Below, in pieces: positions 24,743 to 33,195 of a DNA stretch of 64,000 bases. This DNA is from JBBEAM01 sp942491105. GTDB lineage: Bacteria > Pseudomonadota > Alphaproteobacteria > Kiloniellales > DSM-21159. The notes beneath the pieces are model-generated. The model was given only the letters and a program-made list of their open reading frames with translations. It ran no database searches and was not told where the DNA came from. A program made the translations under genes and the position numbers. The DNA lies in assembly GCA_942491105.1 (NCBI GenBank), contig CALNZX010000001.1, positions 682,001-746,000 on the forward strand. Reading direction: 5' to 3'. How positions within the stretch are numbered: position 1 is the first letter of the stretch; each line of letters opens with the position of its first letter.

Positions 24743-25473
24743 TGTCCTTCCTCCGGCAGGGGAAAACGCTCCTGCAGGCGCCGCCGCGCCGCCGGCAGCT
24801 GGCGTTCGCGCGGGTGAAAGACATGCTGCTCGAAGAAATACCCCGTCAAGCGCAGTCCCTGGGCGACTTCCGTCTTGCCGCCCTCACCGCCCCAGCCCGC
24901 CAGGAACCGCGGCAAGACCAGCAGCCGCTCGCGAAATGGCGCCGCCGCGGCCTCCGAGACGGCCCGGCCGCTGCGCGGCGAAACATAGGCGAGGCGGGTG
25001 TTGTCGCCGCCCGCGGCGCAGTTGGCAAGATCGAGTCCGAAGCCGAGTTCACCCAAAATGCCCAGCTCCCAGCGCACGTAGGTCTCCGCCCAATGCGCGC
25101 CTTCCAAAGCGCTTATCAGCGCCAGAAAAGCATCGAAACAGACCGGATGCGCCTCGCGCTCGGGCAGCGCTTCCTCGCAGATCGCGGCGGCGGCGCTCAA
25201 GGCGGCCAAGCGGTCGGGGTCGTCGAGCAGGCGCGCGGAGTGAGCGGCGGTGAGCTCGCAGCTATAGGACCCGAGATGATCGGCGATGCGCGCCTGCCAG
25301 CGCGCCGTCACCTGATTGCCCGGTTCAAGCAGTCCCCTGTTGCGGCGGCTAAAGGCGCCGCGCAGCAGGCCCGCGTGGCGGCCATGCGCGCGGGTCAGCA
25401 GCTGCAGCACGGCGGAGGTCTCGCCATGCGGCCGGGCCGCCAGCACCAAGGCGTCGTCGCTCCACTCGATCAT
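24739..25473 (-). CDS. recO: DNA repair protein RecO
   Basis: Recombination mediator that works with RecR (and RecF) to load RecA on SSB-coated gaps. The 244-residue protein has an N-terminal OB fold (ALVLAARPHGETSAVLQLLTRAHG), GAFSRRNRGLLEPGNQV, and the helical region with CFDAFLALISALEG and ETYVRWELGILGELGFGLDL; one conserved Cys lies in NCAAGG, as usual for the alphaproteobacterial form. Directly downstream of era (55-base gap), the common arrangement in this class. ATG 25473. Confidence 0.93.
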   Translation of the reverse strand: MIEWSDDALVLAARPHGETSAVLQLLTRAHGRHAGLLRGAFSRRNRGLLEPGNQVTARWQARIADHLGSYSCELTAAHSARLLDDPDRLAALSAAAAICEEALPEREAHPVCFDAFLALISALEGAHWAETYVRWELGILGELGFGLDLANCAAGGDNTRLAYVSPRSGRAVSEAAAAPFRERLLVLPRFLAGWGGEGGKTEVAQGLRLTGYFFEQHVFHPRERQLPAARRRLQERFPLPEEGQ

Positions 25474-25528
25474 GAGCGTAGAGCTAGCAGATGGCGTGGT
25501 ATGGCGGCAGGCATCACGTCATCGTCTC

Positions 25529-26425
25529 TTAGGACCCGAACTCGAGGCCCCAGACCCGGTAGCGCTCTGGGTCGTCGAGCCAGCGCTCGCGCACCTTCAC
25601 GAACACGAAAAGGTGCACCTTGCAGCCGAGCATCTGCTCCAGCTCCTTTTGCGCGGCCTGCCGGATACCCCGAATGGTCTCGCCGCCCTTGCCGATGGCG
25701 ATCTTCTTGTGCGCTTCGCGCTGCATATAGATGACCTGCTCGATCTTTACCGAGCCGTCGTCGAAGTTTTCCCAGGTCTCGGTCTCGACGGTCAGCGCAT
25801 AGGGCAGTTCCTGATGCAGGGCGAGATACAGCTTCTCGCGCAGCACCTCGGCCGCCAGCAGACGTTCCGGCAGGTCGGAGAGCTGGTCCTCGGGGAAATG
25901 CCAAGGCCCTTCGACGGCGTTCTGCGCGAGGAAGGCGCTCAGGTCGTCGACACCGTCGCCGTTCAACGCCGAAATCATGAAAACCCGCTCGAACTCGTGC
26001 GCCGCCGAGAAGCGTTCGGCCAGCGCCAGCAGCTGCTCCGGCTTGACCGTATCGATCTTGTTCAGGGCCAGAAGATGCCGGCCCTTGCGGCCCTTCAGGC
26101 CGTCCAGGATCGCGGCGGTTTCCTCGTCGATCTTGCTGCGCCGCGCGTCGTGCAGCAGCACGGTGAAGTCCGCGTCGGACACGCCTTGCCAGGCGGCGGC
26201 GACCATGGCGCGGTCGAGACGGCGCTTGGGCGCGAAGATGCCCGGTGTATCGACGTAGACGATCTGGCTTTCGCCCTCGATGGCGATGCCCCGCACCCGC
26301 GACCGCGTCGTCTGAACCTTATGGGTAACGATCGAGACCTTGGCGCCGATCAAACGATTGAGCAGCGTCGACTTGCCGGCGTTAGGCGCCCCGATCAGGG
26401 CGGCCACAGCGAAACGCGTCGTCAT
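25529..26425 (-). CDS. era: GTPase Era
   Basis: Ribosome-assembly GTPase that binds the 3' end of 16S rRNA. The 298-residue protein has G1 GAPNAGKST (12-20), the switch-I SIVTHKVQTTRSRVRGI, G3 DTPGIF, G4 NKID and G5 SALNGDG, then a C-terminal KH domain with VIYMQREAHKKIAIGKGGETIRGIRQAA. Its ATG overlaps the rnc stop by 4 bases, so rnc and era are translationally coupled, a widespread arrangement. Confidence 0.97.
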   Translation of the reverse strand: MTTRFAVAALIGAPNAGKSTLLNRLIGAKVSIVTHKVQTTRSRVRGIAIEGESQIVYVDTPGIFAPKRRLDRAMVAAAWQGVSDADFTVLLHDARRSKIDEETAAILDGLKGRKGRHLLALNKIDTVKPEQLLALAERFSAAHEFERVFMISALNGDGVDDLSAFLAQNAVEGPWHFPEDQLSDLPERLLAAEVLREKLYLALHQELPYALTVETETWENFDDGSVKIEQVIYMQREAHKKIAIGKGGETIRGIRQAAQKELEQMLGCKVHLFVFVKVRERWLDDPERYRVWGLEFGS

Positions 26426-27123
26426 GTCTTCACCCTCTCAAGCAAGATTCGCGCGGCCGCCTGTTCGGCCTGGCGTTTAGAGCCGCCGCTAGCCTCGGCC
26501 GGAGCCTCGCCTTCCACCGACACCTCGATGATAAAGCGCGGCTCATGGGCCGGTCCGTCGCGGCTGACTTCCCGGTAACGCGGCAGGGGCAAGCCCTTGC
26601 CCTGCGCCCACTCCTGCAGCTCCGTCTTGGCATCCAGCGGCGGCGTGGGGTCGGCCTCGAGCTTGGCCGTCCAATGCTCCGTAATGAAACGTCGCGCCGG
26701 TTCCAGCCCGCCGTCAAGATAGAGCGCCGCGATGACCGCCTCGCAACAGTCGGAAAGGATCGCGGGATTCTCCTGGGAGCCGGCCTCCTCCTCGCCGCGC
26801 GCCAGGATCACGGCCTTGCCCAGCTCGATCTCTTCCGCCACCGCGGCCAGGGCCTCGCGGCGCACCAGCATGGCGAAACGCCGCGCCAACGCGCCCTCGT
26901 CTTCTTCGGGGAAGCGGCGATACAGCAAATCGGCGACGACCAGGCCGAGCACCCGGTCGCCGAGGAATTCCATCCGCTCGTAGCTGTCCGCCGCACCGCC
27001 GGGTCGCTTGTTCAGGCTGGCATGGGTCAAGGCCCGCTCAAGCAGTTCCGGAGAGGCGAACTCGTAACCTATGCGCTGAAGGAGCCGCGCGCGCTCCCGC
27101 AGGTTTCTCTCACTCGATGCCAT
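26422..27123 (-). CDS. rnc: Ribonuclease III
   Basis: Double-strand-specific endoribonuclease for rRNA and mRNA processing. At 233 residues it has normal length: nuclease domain with ERMEFLGDRVLGL (49-61, with the metal-binding acidic residues), the later DCCEAVIAALYLDGG with the second acidic pair, then a C-terminal dsRNA-binding domain (DAKTELQEWAQGKGLPLPRY...AEQAAARILLE). ATG 27123 is chosen because homology starts just after it; it lies 14 bases inside the 3' end of lepB in another frame. A longer frame to 27255 is a lepB shadow. Confidence 0.96.
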   Translation of the reverse strand: MASSERNLRERARLLQRIGYEFASPELLERALTHASLNKRPGGAADSYERMEFLGDRVLGLVVADLLYRRFPEEDEGALARRFAMLVRREALAAVAEEIELGKAVILARGEEEAGSQENPAILSDCCEAVIAALYLDGGLEPARRFITEHWTAKLEADPTPPLDAKTELQEWAQGKGLPLPRYREVSRDGPAHEPRFIIEVSVEGEAPAEASGGSKRQAEQAAARILLERVKT

Positions 27124-27853
27124 TGAACAACCGGTCCCAGCGAATGTTCTGGGGCCATTTCCAGACCTCCCAGAGCTCCGCGCCATTCCGGTGCGAGAAG
27201 AAGAGGAACTCGGCGCGGCCGACCAGATTCTCGAAGGGAACGAAACCGACGGCACTCTGCACGCGGCTGTCCTGGCTGGCGTCGCGATTGTCGCCCATGG
27301 CGAAGAAGTGCCCCTCGGGGACCTGAAAGACCTCGGTATCGTCGAGCATCCTGTTGTCGCCCTGCTCCCAGATCAGATGCTGGCGGCCATTGGGCAGGGT
27401 CTCGCGGTACTCGGTCACATCGCTGCGGTAGCCGTCCTCCTGGACGCTGCCGGCGCCCAGGGACTCCCGCTCCACCGGAATGCCGTTAACCTGCAAGACG
27501 CCGTCAATCACCTGAACCTCGTCCCCCGGCAAGCCGACGATCCGCTTGATGTAATCGGTTTTGTTATCGGTCGGCTTCTTGAACACCGCGACATCGCCAC
27601 GCTCCACATCCTCGATGGAGCCGAACAGCCGGCCCTCGAAGAGGGGCAGACCGAAGGGAAGGGAATAGCGGCTGTAGCCATAGGAAAACTTCGAAACGAA
27701 AAGGTAATCGCCGACCAGCAGGGTCGGAACCATCGACTTGGAAGGAATGGAGAAAGGCTCGTAGGCGAAGGTGCGCAACGCCAGGGCCAGCAGCACGGCA
27801 TAGATGACTGTGCGCAGGGATTCACCCCATCCGCTTCCGGAGGATTGTGTCAT
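27110..27853 (-). CDS. lepB: Signal peptidase I
   Basis: Membrane-bound serine protease removing signal peptides from Sec- and Tat-exported proteins. The 247-residue protein has one N-terminal span (residues about 12-30), the nucleophile in IPSKSMVPT (Ser40), the general-base Lys in YIKRIVGLPGDEV (Lys103) and the box E segment GHFFAMGDNRDASQDSR. ATG 27853 starts the conserved part; an upstream frame to 27979 runs into the acpS-lepB gap and acpS. Its C-terminal codons overlap rnc. It sits between acpS and rnc in the conserved alphaproteobacterial order. Confidence 0.96.
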   Translation of the reverse strand: MTQSSGSGWGESLRTVIYAVLLALALRTFAYEPFSIPSKSMVPTLLVGDYLFVSKFSYGYSRYSLPFGLPLFEGRLFGSIEDVERGDVAVFKKPTDNKTDYIKRIVGLPGDEVQVIDGVLQVNGIPVERESLGAGSVQEDGYRSDVTEYRETLPNGRQHLIWEQGDNRMLDDTEVFQVPEGHFFAMGDNRDASQDSRVQSAVGFVPFENLVGRAEFLFFSHRNGAELWEVWKWPQNIRWDRLFNGIE

Positions 27854-27905
27854 AGCGGTATCGGCTTCTCTGTTTTGGAGGAAGATCGGGCTGCGGTATA
27901 GCGCA

Positions 27906-28313
27906 TTACGGGGTCTTTGGAACAGCGGAGATGATAACCAAGGCTTGGGCCAGAGGATAATCGTCGGTGATGGTGACATCGATCTGCGCCGTCATGCCCC
28001 CCGGCGTGATCTCCTCCAGACGCGCCAGGGCGCCGTCTGTGAGCTCCATGGTTGGCTTGCCCCCTGGCAGGTTGATCACGCCCATGTGGCGCCAGTGCAC
28101 GCCGCGGCGCGGCACGCCGGTGCCCAGCGCCTTGGCGCAGGCTTCCTTGGCCGCGAAACGCTTGGCGTAGCTTGCCGCGCGCAGCCGCCGCTTGTCGGAT
28201 TTGGCCTGCTCGATCTCGGTGAAGCAGCGCTCGGTATAGCGCTTGCCGAAGCGTTCCAGGGTCTTCTCGACGCGGCGGATATCGATCAGATCGTTGCCGA
28301 TACCGATGATCAT
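27906..28313 (-). CDS. acpS: Holo-[acyl-carrier-protein] synthase
   Basis: Transfers 4'-phosphopantetheine from CoA to apo-ACP, activating it for fatty-acid synthesis. The 135-residue protein has the family motifs MIIGIGNDLIDI with metal-binding Asp8, and FAAKEACAKALGTG with Glu57. ATG 28313 overlaps the pdxJ stop by 4 bases. A longer frame (to 28508) is a shadow of pdxJ. The pdxJ-acpS coupling is common in proteobacteria. Confidence 0.96.
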   Translation of the reverse strand: MIIGIGNDLIDIRRVEKTLERFGKRYTERCFTEIEQAKSDKRRLRAASYAKRFAAKEACAKALGTGVPRRGVHWRHMGVINLPGGKPTMELTDGALARLEEITPGGMTAQIDVTITDDYPLAQALVIISAVPKTP

Positions 28314-29092
28314 CGCGCCGTTCCCTGCCGCAGTCCTGCGTTGAGGCGGGCCGCGTCCATGGCCTCGCGCATACGGTGGATCGCCGCTTCCAGGCCCGTG
28401 AAGATCGCCTCGCCCACCAGGAAGTGACCGATATTCAGTTCGGCCAGGGAGGGGATCTCGGCGACCGGAGCAACGCTGTCGAAGGTCAAACCGTGGCCGG
28501 CGTGGCATTCCAGGCCGAGGCTTTCGGCATGCGCCGCGGCTTCGACGATGCGCGCGAGTTCGCGCAGGCTTTCGGCACCGTCCTGCCCGTGCCGGAGGAA
28601 GGCCTCGCAGTAGGCGCCGGTATGCAGCTCGACTACCGGCGCGCCCAGCGCCTTAGCGGCGTCGAGTTGGCTGTTATCGGGATCGATGAAGAGCGAGACC
28701 CGGATGCCCTGCTCCGCCAGAGCCGTGACATAGGGTTGCAGCCCCGCCCGGCCGCCGGCGGCATCGAGTCCGCCTTCCGTGGTCACCTCGGCGCGCTTTT
28801 CCGGCACGATGCATGCGGCATGGGGCTTGTGCCGCAAGGCGATGTCCAGCATCTCCCCGGTCGCAGCCATTTCCAGGTTGAGCGGCAGGTCGATCTCCGC
28901 CACCAGGCGCTCGATATCGGCATCGGAGATATGCCGCCGGTCCTCGCGCAGGTGCGCGGTGATGCCGTCGGCACCGGCCTTGGCGGCCTGGATCGCCGCG
29001 CGCACCGGGTCGGGATGATCGCCACCGCGCGCGTTCCGGATCGTGGCCACGTGATCGATATTGACCCCAAGCCTCAGACGATGGCCGCTCAT
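28310..29092 (-). CDS. pdxJ: Pyridoxine 5'-phosphate synthase
   Basis: Last ring-closing step of DXP-dependent vitamin B6 synthesis, joining 1-deoxyxylulose 5-phosphate with 3-amino-2-oxopropyl phosphate. The 260-residue TIM barrel starts RLRLGVNIDHVATIRNARGG, with Asn11, Asp13 and His14 of the active site, followed by GADGITAHLREDRRHI, LNLEMAATGEM and the C-terminal LECHAGHGL and IGHFLVGEAIF. PLP made here serves many enzymes in this window. ATG 29092 overlaps the 3' end of the DUF2062 gene by 4 bases. Confidence 0.96.
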   Translation of the reverse strand: MSGHRLRLGVNIDHVATIRNARGGDHPDPVRAAIQAAKAGADGITAHLREDRRHISDADIERLVAEIDLPLNLEMAATGEMLDIALRHKPHAACIVPEKRAEVTTEGGLDAAGGRAGLQPYVTALAEQGIRVSLFIDPDNSQLDAAKALGAPVVELHTGAYCEAFLRHGQDGAESLRELARIVEAAAHAESLGLECHAGHGLTFDSVAPVAEIPSLAELNIGHFLVGEAIFTGLEAAIHRMREAMDAARLNAGLRQGTAR

Positions 29093-29691
29093 TCCTGCTT
29101 CTCCTTTTGTCTTGCGCCGGAAACCTGCAATTTTTCCTGCTCGCCCTTCAGCGCCGCAAGCACCGCTTTGCGCTTCAAGCGGCGGGCGCGGGCTTTCTGA
29201 TAGCCCGCGACCAGGCGCTTGACCGGATAGAAAAAGACAAACCAAGCGACCAGCGCAGTCGGGATACCACCGATCATCATCGGCAGAAAGATCTCCCAGG
29301 GATAGTCGACAATATGGGTGATCGATACGCGATCCGGAAGTTCGCGGCCGGATTCCCAGCCTAGGATCCAGGTGCCGAGATTGAAGATCCACACCCAGAT
29401 GAAGGGAAAGGTCCAGGGGTTGCCAACCACCGTGCCGACCGCGGAGGCGAAGAGATTGCCCCGCATCAGCCAGGCCAGCACCGCCGCGCCGATGAAGTGC
29501 AGGCCGATCAGCGGCGTGAAGGAGATGGCCGCGCCGCAGGCGAAGCCGGCGGCGATGCCGCCTGGCGAGCCCGGAAGACGGCTCAGCCGATGCCCCATAT
29601 AGGTCGCCGCCCGCCGCCAGCCGGCACGCGGCCAGAGCATGGAGAGGACCCGTTTGCTGAAGGTTAGCGGATGGCGGCGTTTGAACAGCAT
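29089..29691 (-). CDS. DUF2062 family membrane protein
   Basis: A 200-residue membrane protein of the DUF2062 family. After a basic N-terminus (MLFKRRHPLTFSKRVLSMLWPRAGWRRA) come GSPGGIAAGFACGAAISFTPLIGLHFIGAAVLAWLMRGN and GTVVGNPWTFPFIWVWIFNLG, then a hydrophilic loop, a third span (GGIPTALVAWFVFFYP) and a Lys/Arg-rich coiled tail. The function is not known. It lies between rsh (44-base gap) and pdxJ (overlap), a position conserved in related bacteria, suggesting an envelope role tied to this core operon. Confidence 0.85.
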   Translation of the reverse strand: MLFKRRHPLTFSKRVLSMLWPRAGWRRAATYMGHRLSRLPGSPGGIAAGFACGAAISFTPLIGLHFIGAAVLAWLMRGNLFASAVGTVVGNPWTFPFIWVWIFNLGTWILGWESGRELPDRVSITHIVDYPWEIFLPMMIGGIPTALVAWFVFFYPVKRLVAGYQKARARRLKRKAVLAALKGEQEKLQVSGARQKEKQE

Positions 29692-29735
29692 GTCAGAGAT
29701 TTGCCATAGCCTGCCGCAAACGGCAAAGCCTCCGG

Positions 29736-31883
29736 CTAACCACGCCGCCTTTCCACAGAGCTGATCACCGGGGAGGCGCGCAGCGCCGCGATGATGTTGG
29801 TGAGGTGCTTCAAGTCGCTGACCTCGACATCGACGAGCATCTCGAAGAAATCCATCGAGCGATTGGTGATCTTGAGATTGGAGATATTGCCCTCGCTGCG
29901 GCCGATCAGGGTGGACAGCGCGCCAAGGCTGCCCGGCTCGTTGGCCAGCACGACCTGCAAGCGCCCGGTGTAGGCCTCTTCGGCTTGATCGACCTCCCAG
30001 GATAGGTCGACCCAGCGCTCCGGCGTGTCCTGGAAAGAGGCCAGGGTGTCGCAGTCGATGGTGTGTACCGTCACCCCCTTTCCGGTGGTCACGATCCCGA
30101 CGATGCGGTCCCCGGGCAGCGGATGACAGCACTGCGCGAAGTGCACCGCCATGCCGGGGATCAGCCCCTTGACCGGAATCGCCGTTCCCGCGGACTTGGC
30201 CTTGCTCTTGGCCCTGGCGCGCGCGATCGGCACGATCTTCTGCGCCTTCTCGCTGTCCTTGGCGCCGGGATACACGGCGTAGAGCAGCTCGCGGGCGGTC
30301 ACGATCCCCTGGCCGACCGCGGCGTAAACGTCGAGATTGCTGTCCAGCTTGAACTTCTTGAGGACTCCGGCCACCGCCTTTTCGGTCAGGTCGTAGCCAT
30401 CCTGGCGAAATACCTTTTCGGCCATGTTGCGGCCAAGCTCGGCATACTGCTCGCGCTCCTTGATGCGCACGAAGCGGCGGATGCAGGCCTTGGCCTTGCC
30501 GGTGATGACGAAATTTTCCCAGTCCGGCGAAGGCGTCTGCGCCTTGGAGATCACGATGTCGACCTGATCGCCGTTCTGCAGTTGGGTGCGCAGCGGCACC
30601 ATGCGGCCGTTGACCCGCGAACCGACGCAGGTATTGCCGATTTCCGAATGAACGGCGTAGGCGAAGTCGATCGGCGTGGCGCCGCGCGGCAGCGCGATCA
30701 AATCGCCCTTCGGGGTAAAGCAGAAAACCTGGTCCTGGAACATCTCGAGCTTGGTGTGCTCGAGAAATTCCTCCGGGTTGGAGGCATGGTCGAGGATGTC
30801 GAGCAACTCGCGCAGCCAGCGGTACTGCTTGCCCTCGACCTGGGCCGCGTTCTGCTTATAGCGCCAGTGCGCGGCGACACCGAGTTCGGCCTGATCGTGC
30901 ATCTCGCGGGTGCGGATCTGCACTTCGATGCGCTGCCGCTCGGGCCCGATCAATCCGGTGTGGACCGAGCGATAACCGTTCGGTTTCGGCGTCGAGATGT
31001 AGTCCTTGAAGCGGCCAGGTACCGTGGCGTAGCGGCTGTGCAGTACGCCCAAGATGCGATAGCAGTCCTCGGTGGTCTTGCAGACCACGCGAAAGGCGAC
31101 GATGTCGGCAAGCTGCTCGAAGGTGATGTTTTTGCGCTGCATCTTGCGCCAGACCGAGAAAGGCGTCTTCTCCCGCCCGGACACCCAGGTTTCCAGTCCC
31201 TCCTCGGCGAGGCCGCGCTGCAGCTGGTCGATCACCTTGTCGACCAGATTGCCGCCCTGATCCTCCAGGAACTTCAGCCGCGCGACGATGGAATTGCGGG
31301 CATCGGGATTGAGCTCGGCGAAAGCCAGATCCTCCAGCTCGTCCTTGAAGCGCTGCATGCCGATGCGTTCGGCCAAGGGCGCGTAGATATCCATGGTCTC
31401 GCGCGCGATGCGGCGGCGCTTTTCCTCGGACTTGACGAATTTGAGGGTGCGCATGTTGTGCAGACGGTCGGCCAGCTTGACCAGCAGCACCCGGATGTCC
31501 TCGGACATCGCCACCAGCAGCTTGCGGAAATTCTCCGCGTGCTTGGTCTGCTCGGACTGCAGTTCCAGGCGGCCAAGCTTGGTGACACCGTCCACCAGCC
31601 GCCCGATGTCGTGTCCGAACATCCGCTCGATATCCTCGAGCGTGGCCTCGGTATCCTCCACCACATCGTGCAGCAGAGCCGTAACGATGGAGGAATCGTC
31701 CAGCTTGAGTTCGGTTAAAATACCTGCGACTTCAATAGGATGAGAGAAATAGGGGTCGCCCGAGGCGCGCAGCTGGCTGCCATGCATCTTCATGGCGTAG
31801 ACGTAGGCGCGGTTGATCACGTCCTCGTCCGCTGTGGGATCGTAGGATTTGATCCTTTCGACCAGCTCGAATTGGCGCATCAT
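29736..31883 (-). CDS. rsh: Bifunctional (p)ppGpp synthetase/hydrolase
   Basis: Makes and degrades the alarmones pppGpp and ppGpp. In order the 715-residue protein has an HD hydrolase domain (HPIEVAGIL with His48; HDVVEDTEAT with His72-Asp73), a RelA/SpoT synthetase domain (DIVAFRVVCKT, KPNGYRSVHTG, EVQIRTREMHDQAELGVAAHW), a TGS domain (GATPIDFAYAVHSEIG) and a C-terminal ACT domain. Both catalytic motifs look intact, as expected for the single Rsh of most alphaproteobacteria. ATG 31883 has GAGGT nine bases upstream; a TTG at 31892 is also in frame. Just downstream of rpoZ. Confidence 0.95.
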   Translation of the reverse strand: MMRQFELVERIKSYDPTADEDVINRAYVYAMKMHGSQLRASGDPYFSHPIEVAGILTELKLDDSSIVTALLHDVVEDTEATLEDIERMFGHDIGRLVDGVTKLGRLELQSEQTKHAENFRKLLVAMSEDIRVLLVKLADRLHNMRTLKFVKSEEKRRRIARETMDIYAPLAERIGMQRFKDELEDLAFAELNPDARNSIVARLKFLEDQGGNLVDKVIDQLQRGLAEEGLETWVSGREKTPFSVWRKMQRKNITFEQLADIVAFRVVCKTTEDCYRILGVLHSRYATVPGRFKDYISTPKPNGYRSVHTGLIGPERQRIEVQIRTREMHDQAELGVAAHWRYKQNAAQVEGKQYRWLRELLDILDHASNPEEFLEHTKLEMFQDQVFCFTPKGDLIALPRGATPIDFAYAVHSEIGNTCVGSRVNGRMVPLRTQLQNGDQVDIVISKAQTPSPDWENFVITGKAKACIRRFVRIKEREQYAELGRNMAEKVFRQDGYDLTEKAVAGVLKKFKLDSNLDVYAAVGQGIVTARELLYAVYPGAKDSEKAQKIVPIARARAKSKAKSAGTAIPVKGLIPGMAVHFAQCCHPLPGDRIVGIVTTGKGVTVHTIDCDTLASFQDTPERWVDLSWEVDQAEEAYTGRLQVVLANEPGSLGALSTLIGRSEGNISNLKITNRSMDFFEMLVDVEVSDLKHLTNIIAALRASPVISSVERRRG

Positions 31884-32067
31884 GCCGCGCAAACCTCATC
31901 ACCTGGGCGCACGGCCAAAATCGGCCGCACACACGTCAAGTAAGCATACGCGGACGCCAGGCAAGCTCCAAGCGTCTGAGAGGAAAGGAGACTATGTCTT
32001 TGTGAAATAGCCGCCGAAGGGCAGCTTAAAGCGCAAACTCGAAGACGCTTCGACGGATCACATGATC

Positions 32068-32430
32068 CTAGAACTCTTCGTCGCCGCCCTCGGCGCTCTC
32101 TTCCTTGCGCGCGGCGGGCTGGCTATCGCCCTCCTCGGCCGCGGCGAGCTGCGCCGAGATCACGGCCGACTCGTCGAGGTCGTCCTCTTCCGGCTCGTCC
32201 ACCTCGACATGCTTCTGCATGCTCTGGATCAGAGAATTCTTCAGATCGTCGTGATTGACGGTGGAGTCGGCGATCTCGCGCAGGGCCACGACAGGATTCT
32301 TGTCGTTGTCGCGCTCGATGGTCAGCGTGGCGCCGGCCGAGACGTCGCGGGCACGCTGAGCAGCCAGCATGACCAGATCGAACCGGTTGGGAACCTTCAG
32401 GACACAGTCTTCAACAGTAACGCGCGCCAT
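32068..32430 (-). CDS. rpoZ: RNA polymerase omega subunit
   Basis: Chaperones beta' and is part of one ppGpp-binding site in proteobacterial RNA polymerase. The 120-residue protein has the family start MARVTVEDCVLKVPNRFDLVMLAAQRARDVSAG and NDKNPVVALREIA. Its C-terminal half (from about residue 70) is an extended Asp/Glu-rich tail, longer than E. coli omega (91 residues) but usual in alphaproteobacteria. It is followed by rsh after 184 bases, linking the alarmone enzyme with the subunit that senses its product. Confidence 0.96.
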   Translation of the reverse strand: MARVTVEDCVLKVPNRFDLVMLAAQRARDVSAGATLTIERDNDKNPVVALREIADSTVNHDDLKNSLIQSMQKHVEVDEPEEDDLDESAVISAQLAAAEEGDSQPAARKEESAEGGDEEF

Positions 32431-32477
32431 AAGGGTCGCTTCCTCGCTCTCGGGTTTCTCTTTTGGAGTGGACGCGG

Positions 32478-32506
32478 AATATAGGGAGACGGATCGAGGA
32501 ACGCAA
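32478..32506 (-). promoter_or_regulatory. Candidate promoter for rpoZ (and rsh)
   Basis: Minus strand TTGCGT (32506-32501), 17-base spacer, TATATT (32483-32478), ending 47 bases before the rpoZ ATG. This is the best sigma-70-like match I found in the window and lies in the 111-base folK-rpoZ gap. Confidence 0.55.
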
Positions 32507-32541
32507 GCCCGGAAACCCGCTGTCCCCTTGCCCGCCGCCGG

Positions 32542-33036
32542 CTAGGCCAGCGGACGGATATCCTCATCTCCAGGCAGGGCCGCGACCAGTTCGCGGACGC
32601 TTTGTCCACTGAGCGGGTGACGCCACTCCGGCGCGATGTCGAGCAGCGGCATGAGGACGAAGGCGCGCTGCGGCAAGCGGGGGTGCGGCAGGCACAGGGC
32701 CGCGTCGTCAAGGGAAACCACATCGCCGTAGGCCAGGAGGTCGAGATCGAGGATCCGCGCGGCGTTGGCCACGCTGCGCTGACGCCCGAACAGCGCCTCT
32801 ATGCGGTGCAGCTCCGCCAGCAGCTCCGCCGCGGGCAGCGCGGTTTCAACCTTGGCCACGGCATTGACATACCAAGGCTGATCCGAGGCCGGCACCGGCG
32901 CCGAGGCGAAGTAGCGCGAGACCTTCAGGACGCGCAGCCCGGACGCCTTCATTTCGTCGAGCGCGGCATCGAGCACCGCCGCCGGAGGCCCGATCTGCGG
33001 ATGCGGCAGGTTGGAGCCGAGAGCCACCAGGATCAC
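32542..33036 (-). CDS. folK: 2-amino-4-hydroxy-6-hydroxymethyldihydropteridine pyrophosphokinase
   Basis: Pyrophosphorylates the pterin precursor of folate. About 164 residues from GTG 33036, which fits the family length. Motifs: VALGSNL at the start, FASAPV, PWYVNAVAKVET, the catalytic NAARILDLDLLAYGD with two Mg-binding aspartates, and PHPRLPQRAFVLMPLLDIAP. The open frame continues to 33153, and a TTG at 33060 is an alternative start; GTG 33036 immediately precedes ILVALGSN and is therefore preferred. Divergent from the NYN gene, convergent with nothing; rpoZ follows after 111 bases. Confidence 0.92.
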   Translation of the reverse strand: MILVALGSNLPHPQIGPPAAVLDAALDEMKASGLRVLKVSRYFASAPVPASDQPWYVNAVAKVETALPAAELLAELHRIEALFGRQRSVANAARILDLDLLAYGDVVSLDDAALCLPHPRLPQRAFVLMPLLDIAPEWRHPLSGQSVRELVAALPGDEDIRPLA

Positions 33037-33195
33037 GATCGCGCGCCGTCCTGGTGACAAGACCTTGCCTGTGGAGCCTTCGAGCGCCAAATGCTTGAAG
33101 AGCAACGCGAGATGTATAACAAGGTGCCCGCAGGCGGCATCCCGCCCCCGCATTTTCGCAGCAACCCATTGTTTCTAGCTATTTGGAAGAATGAC

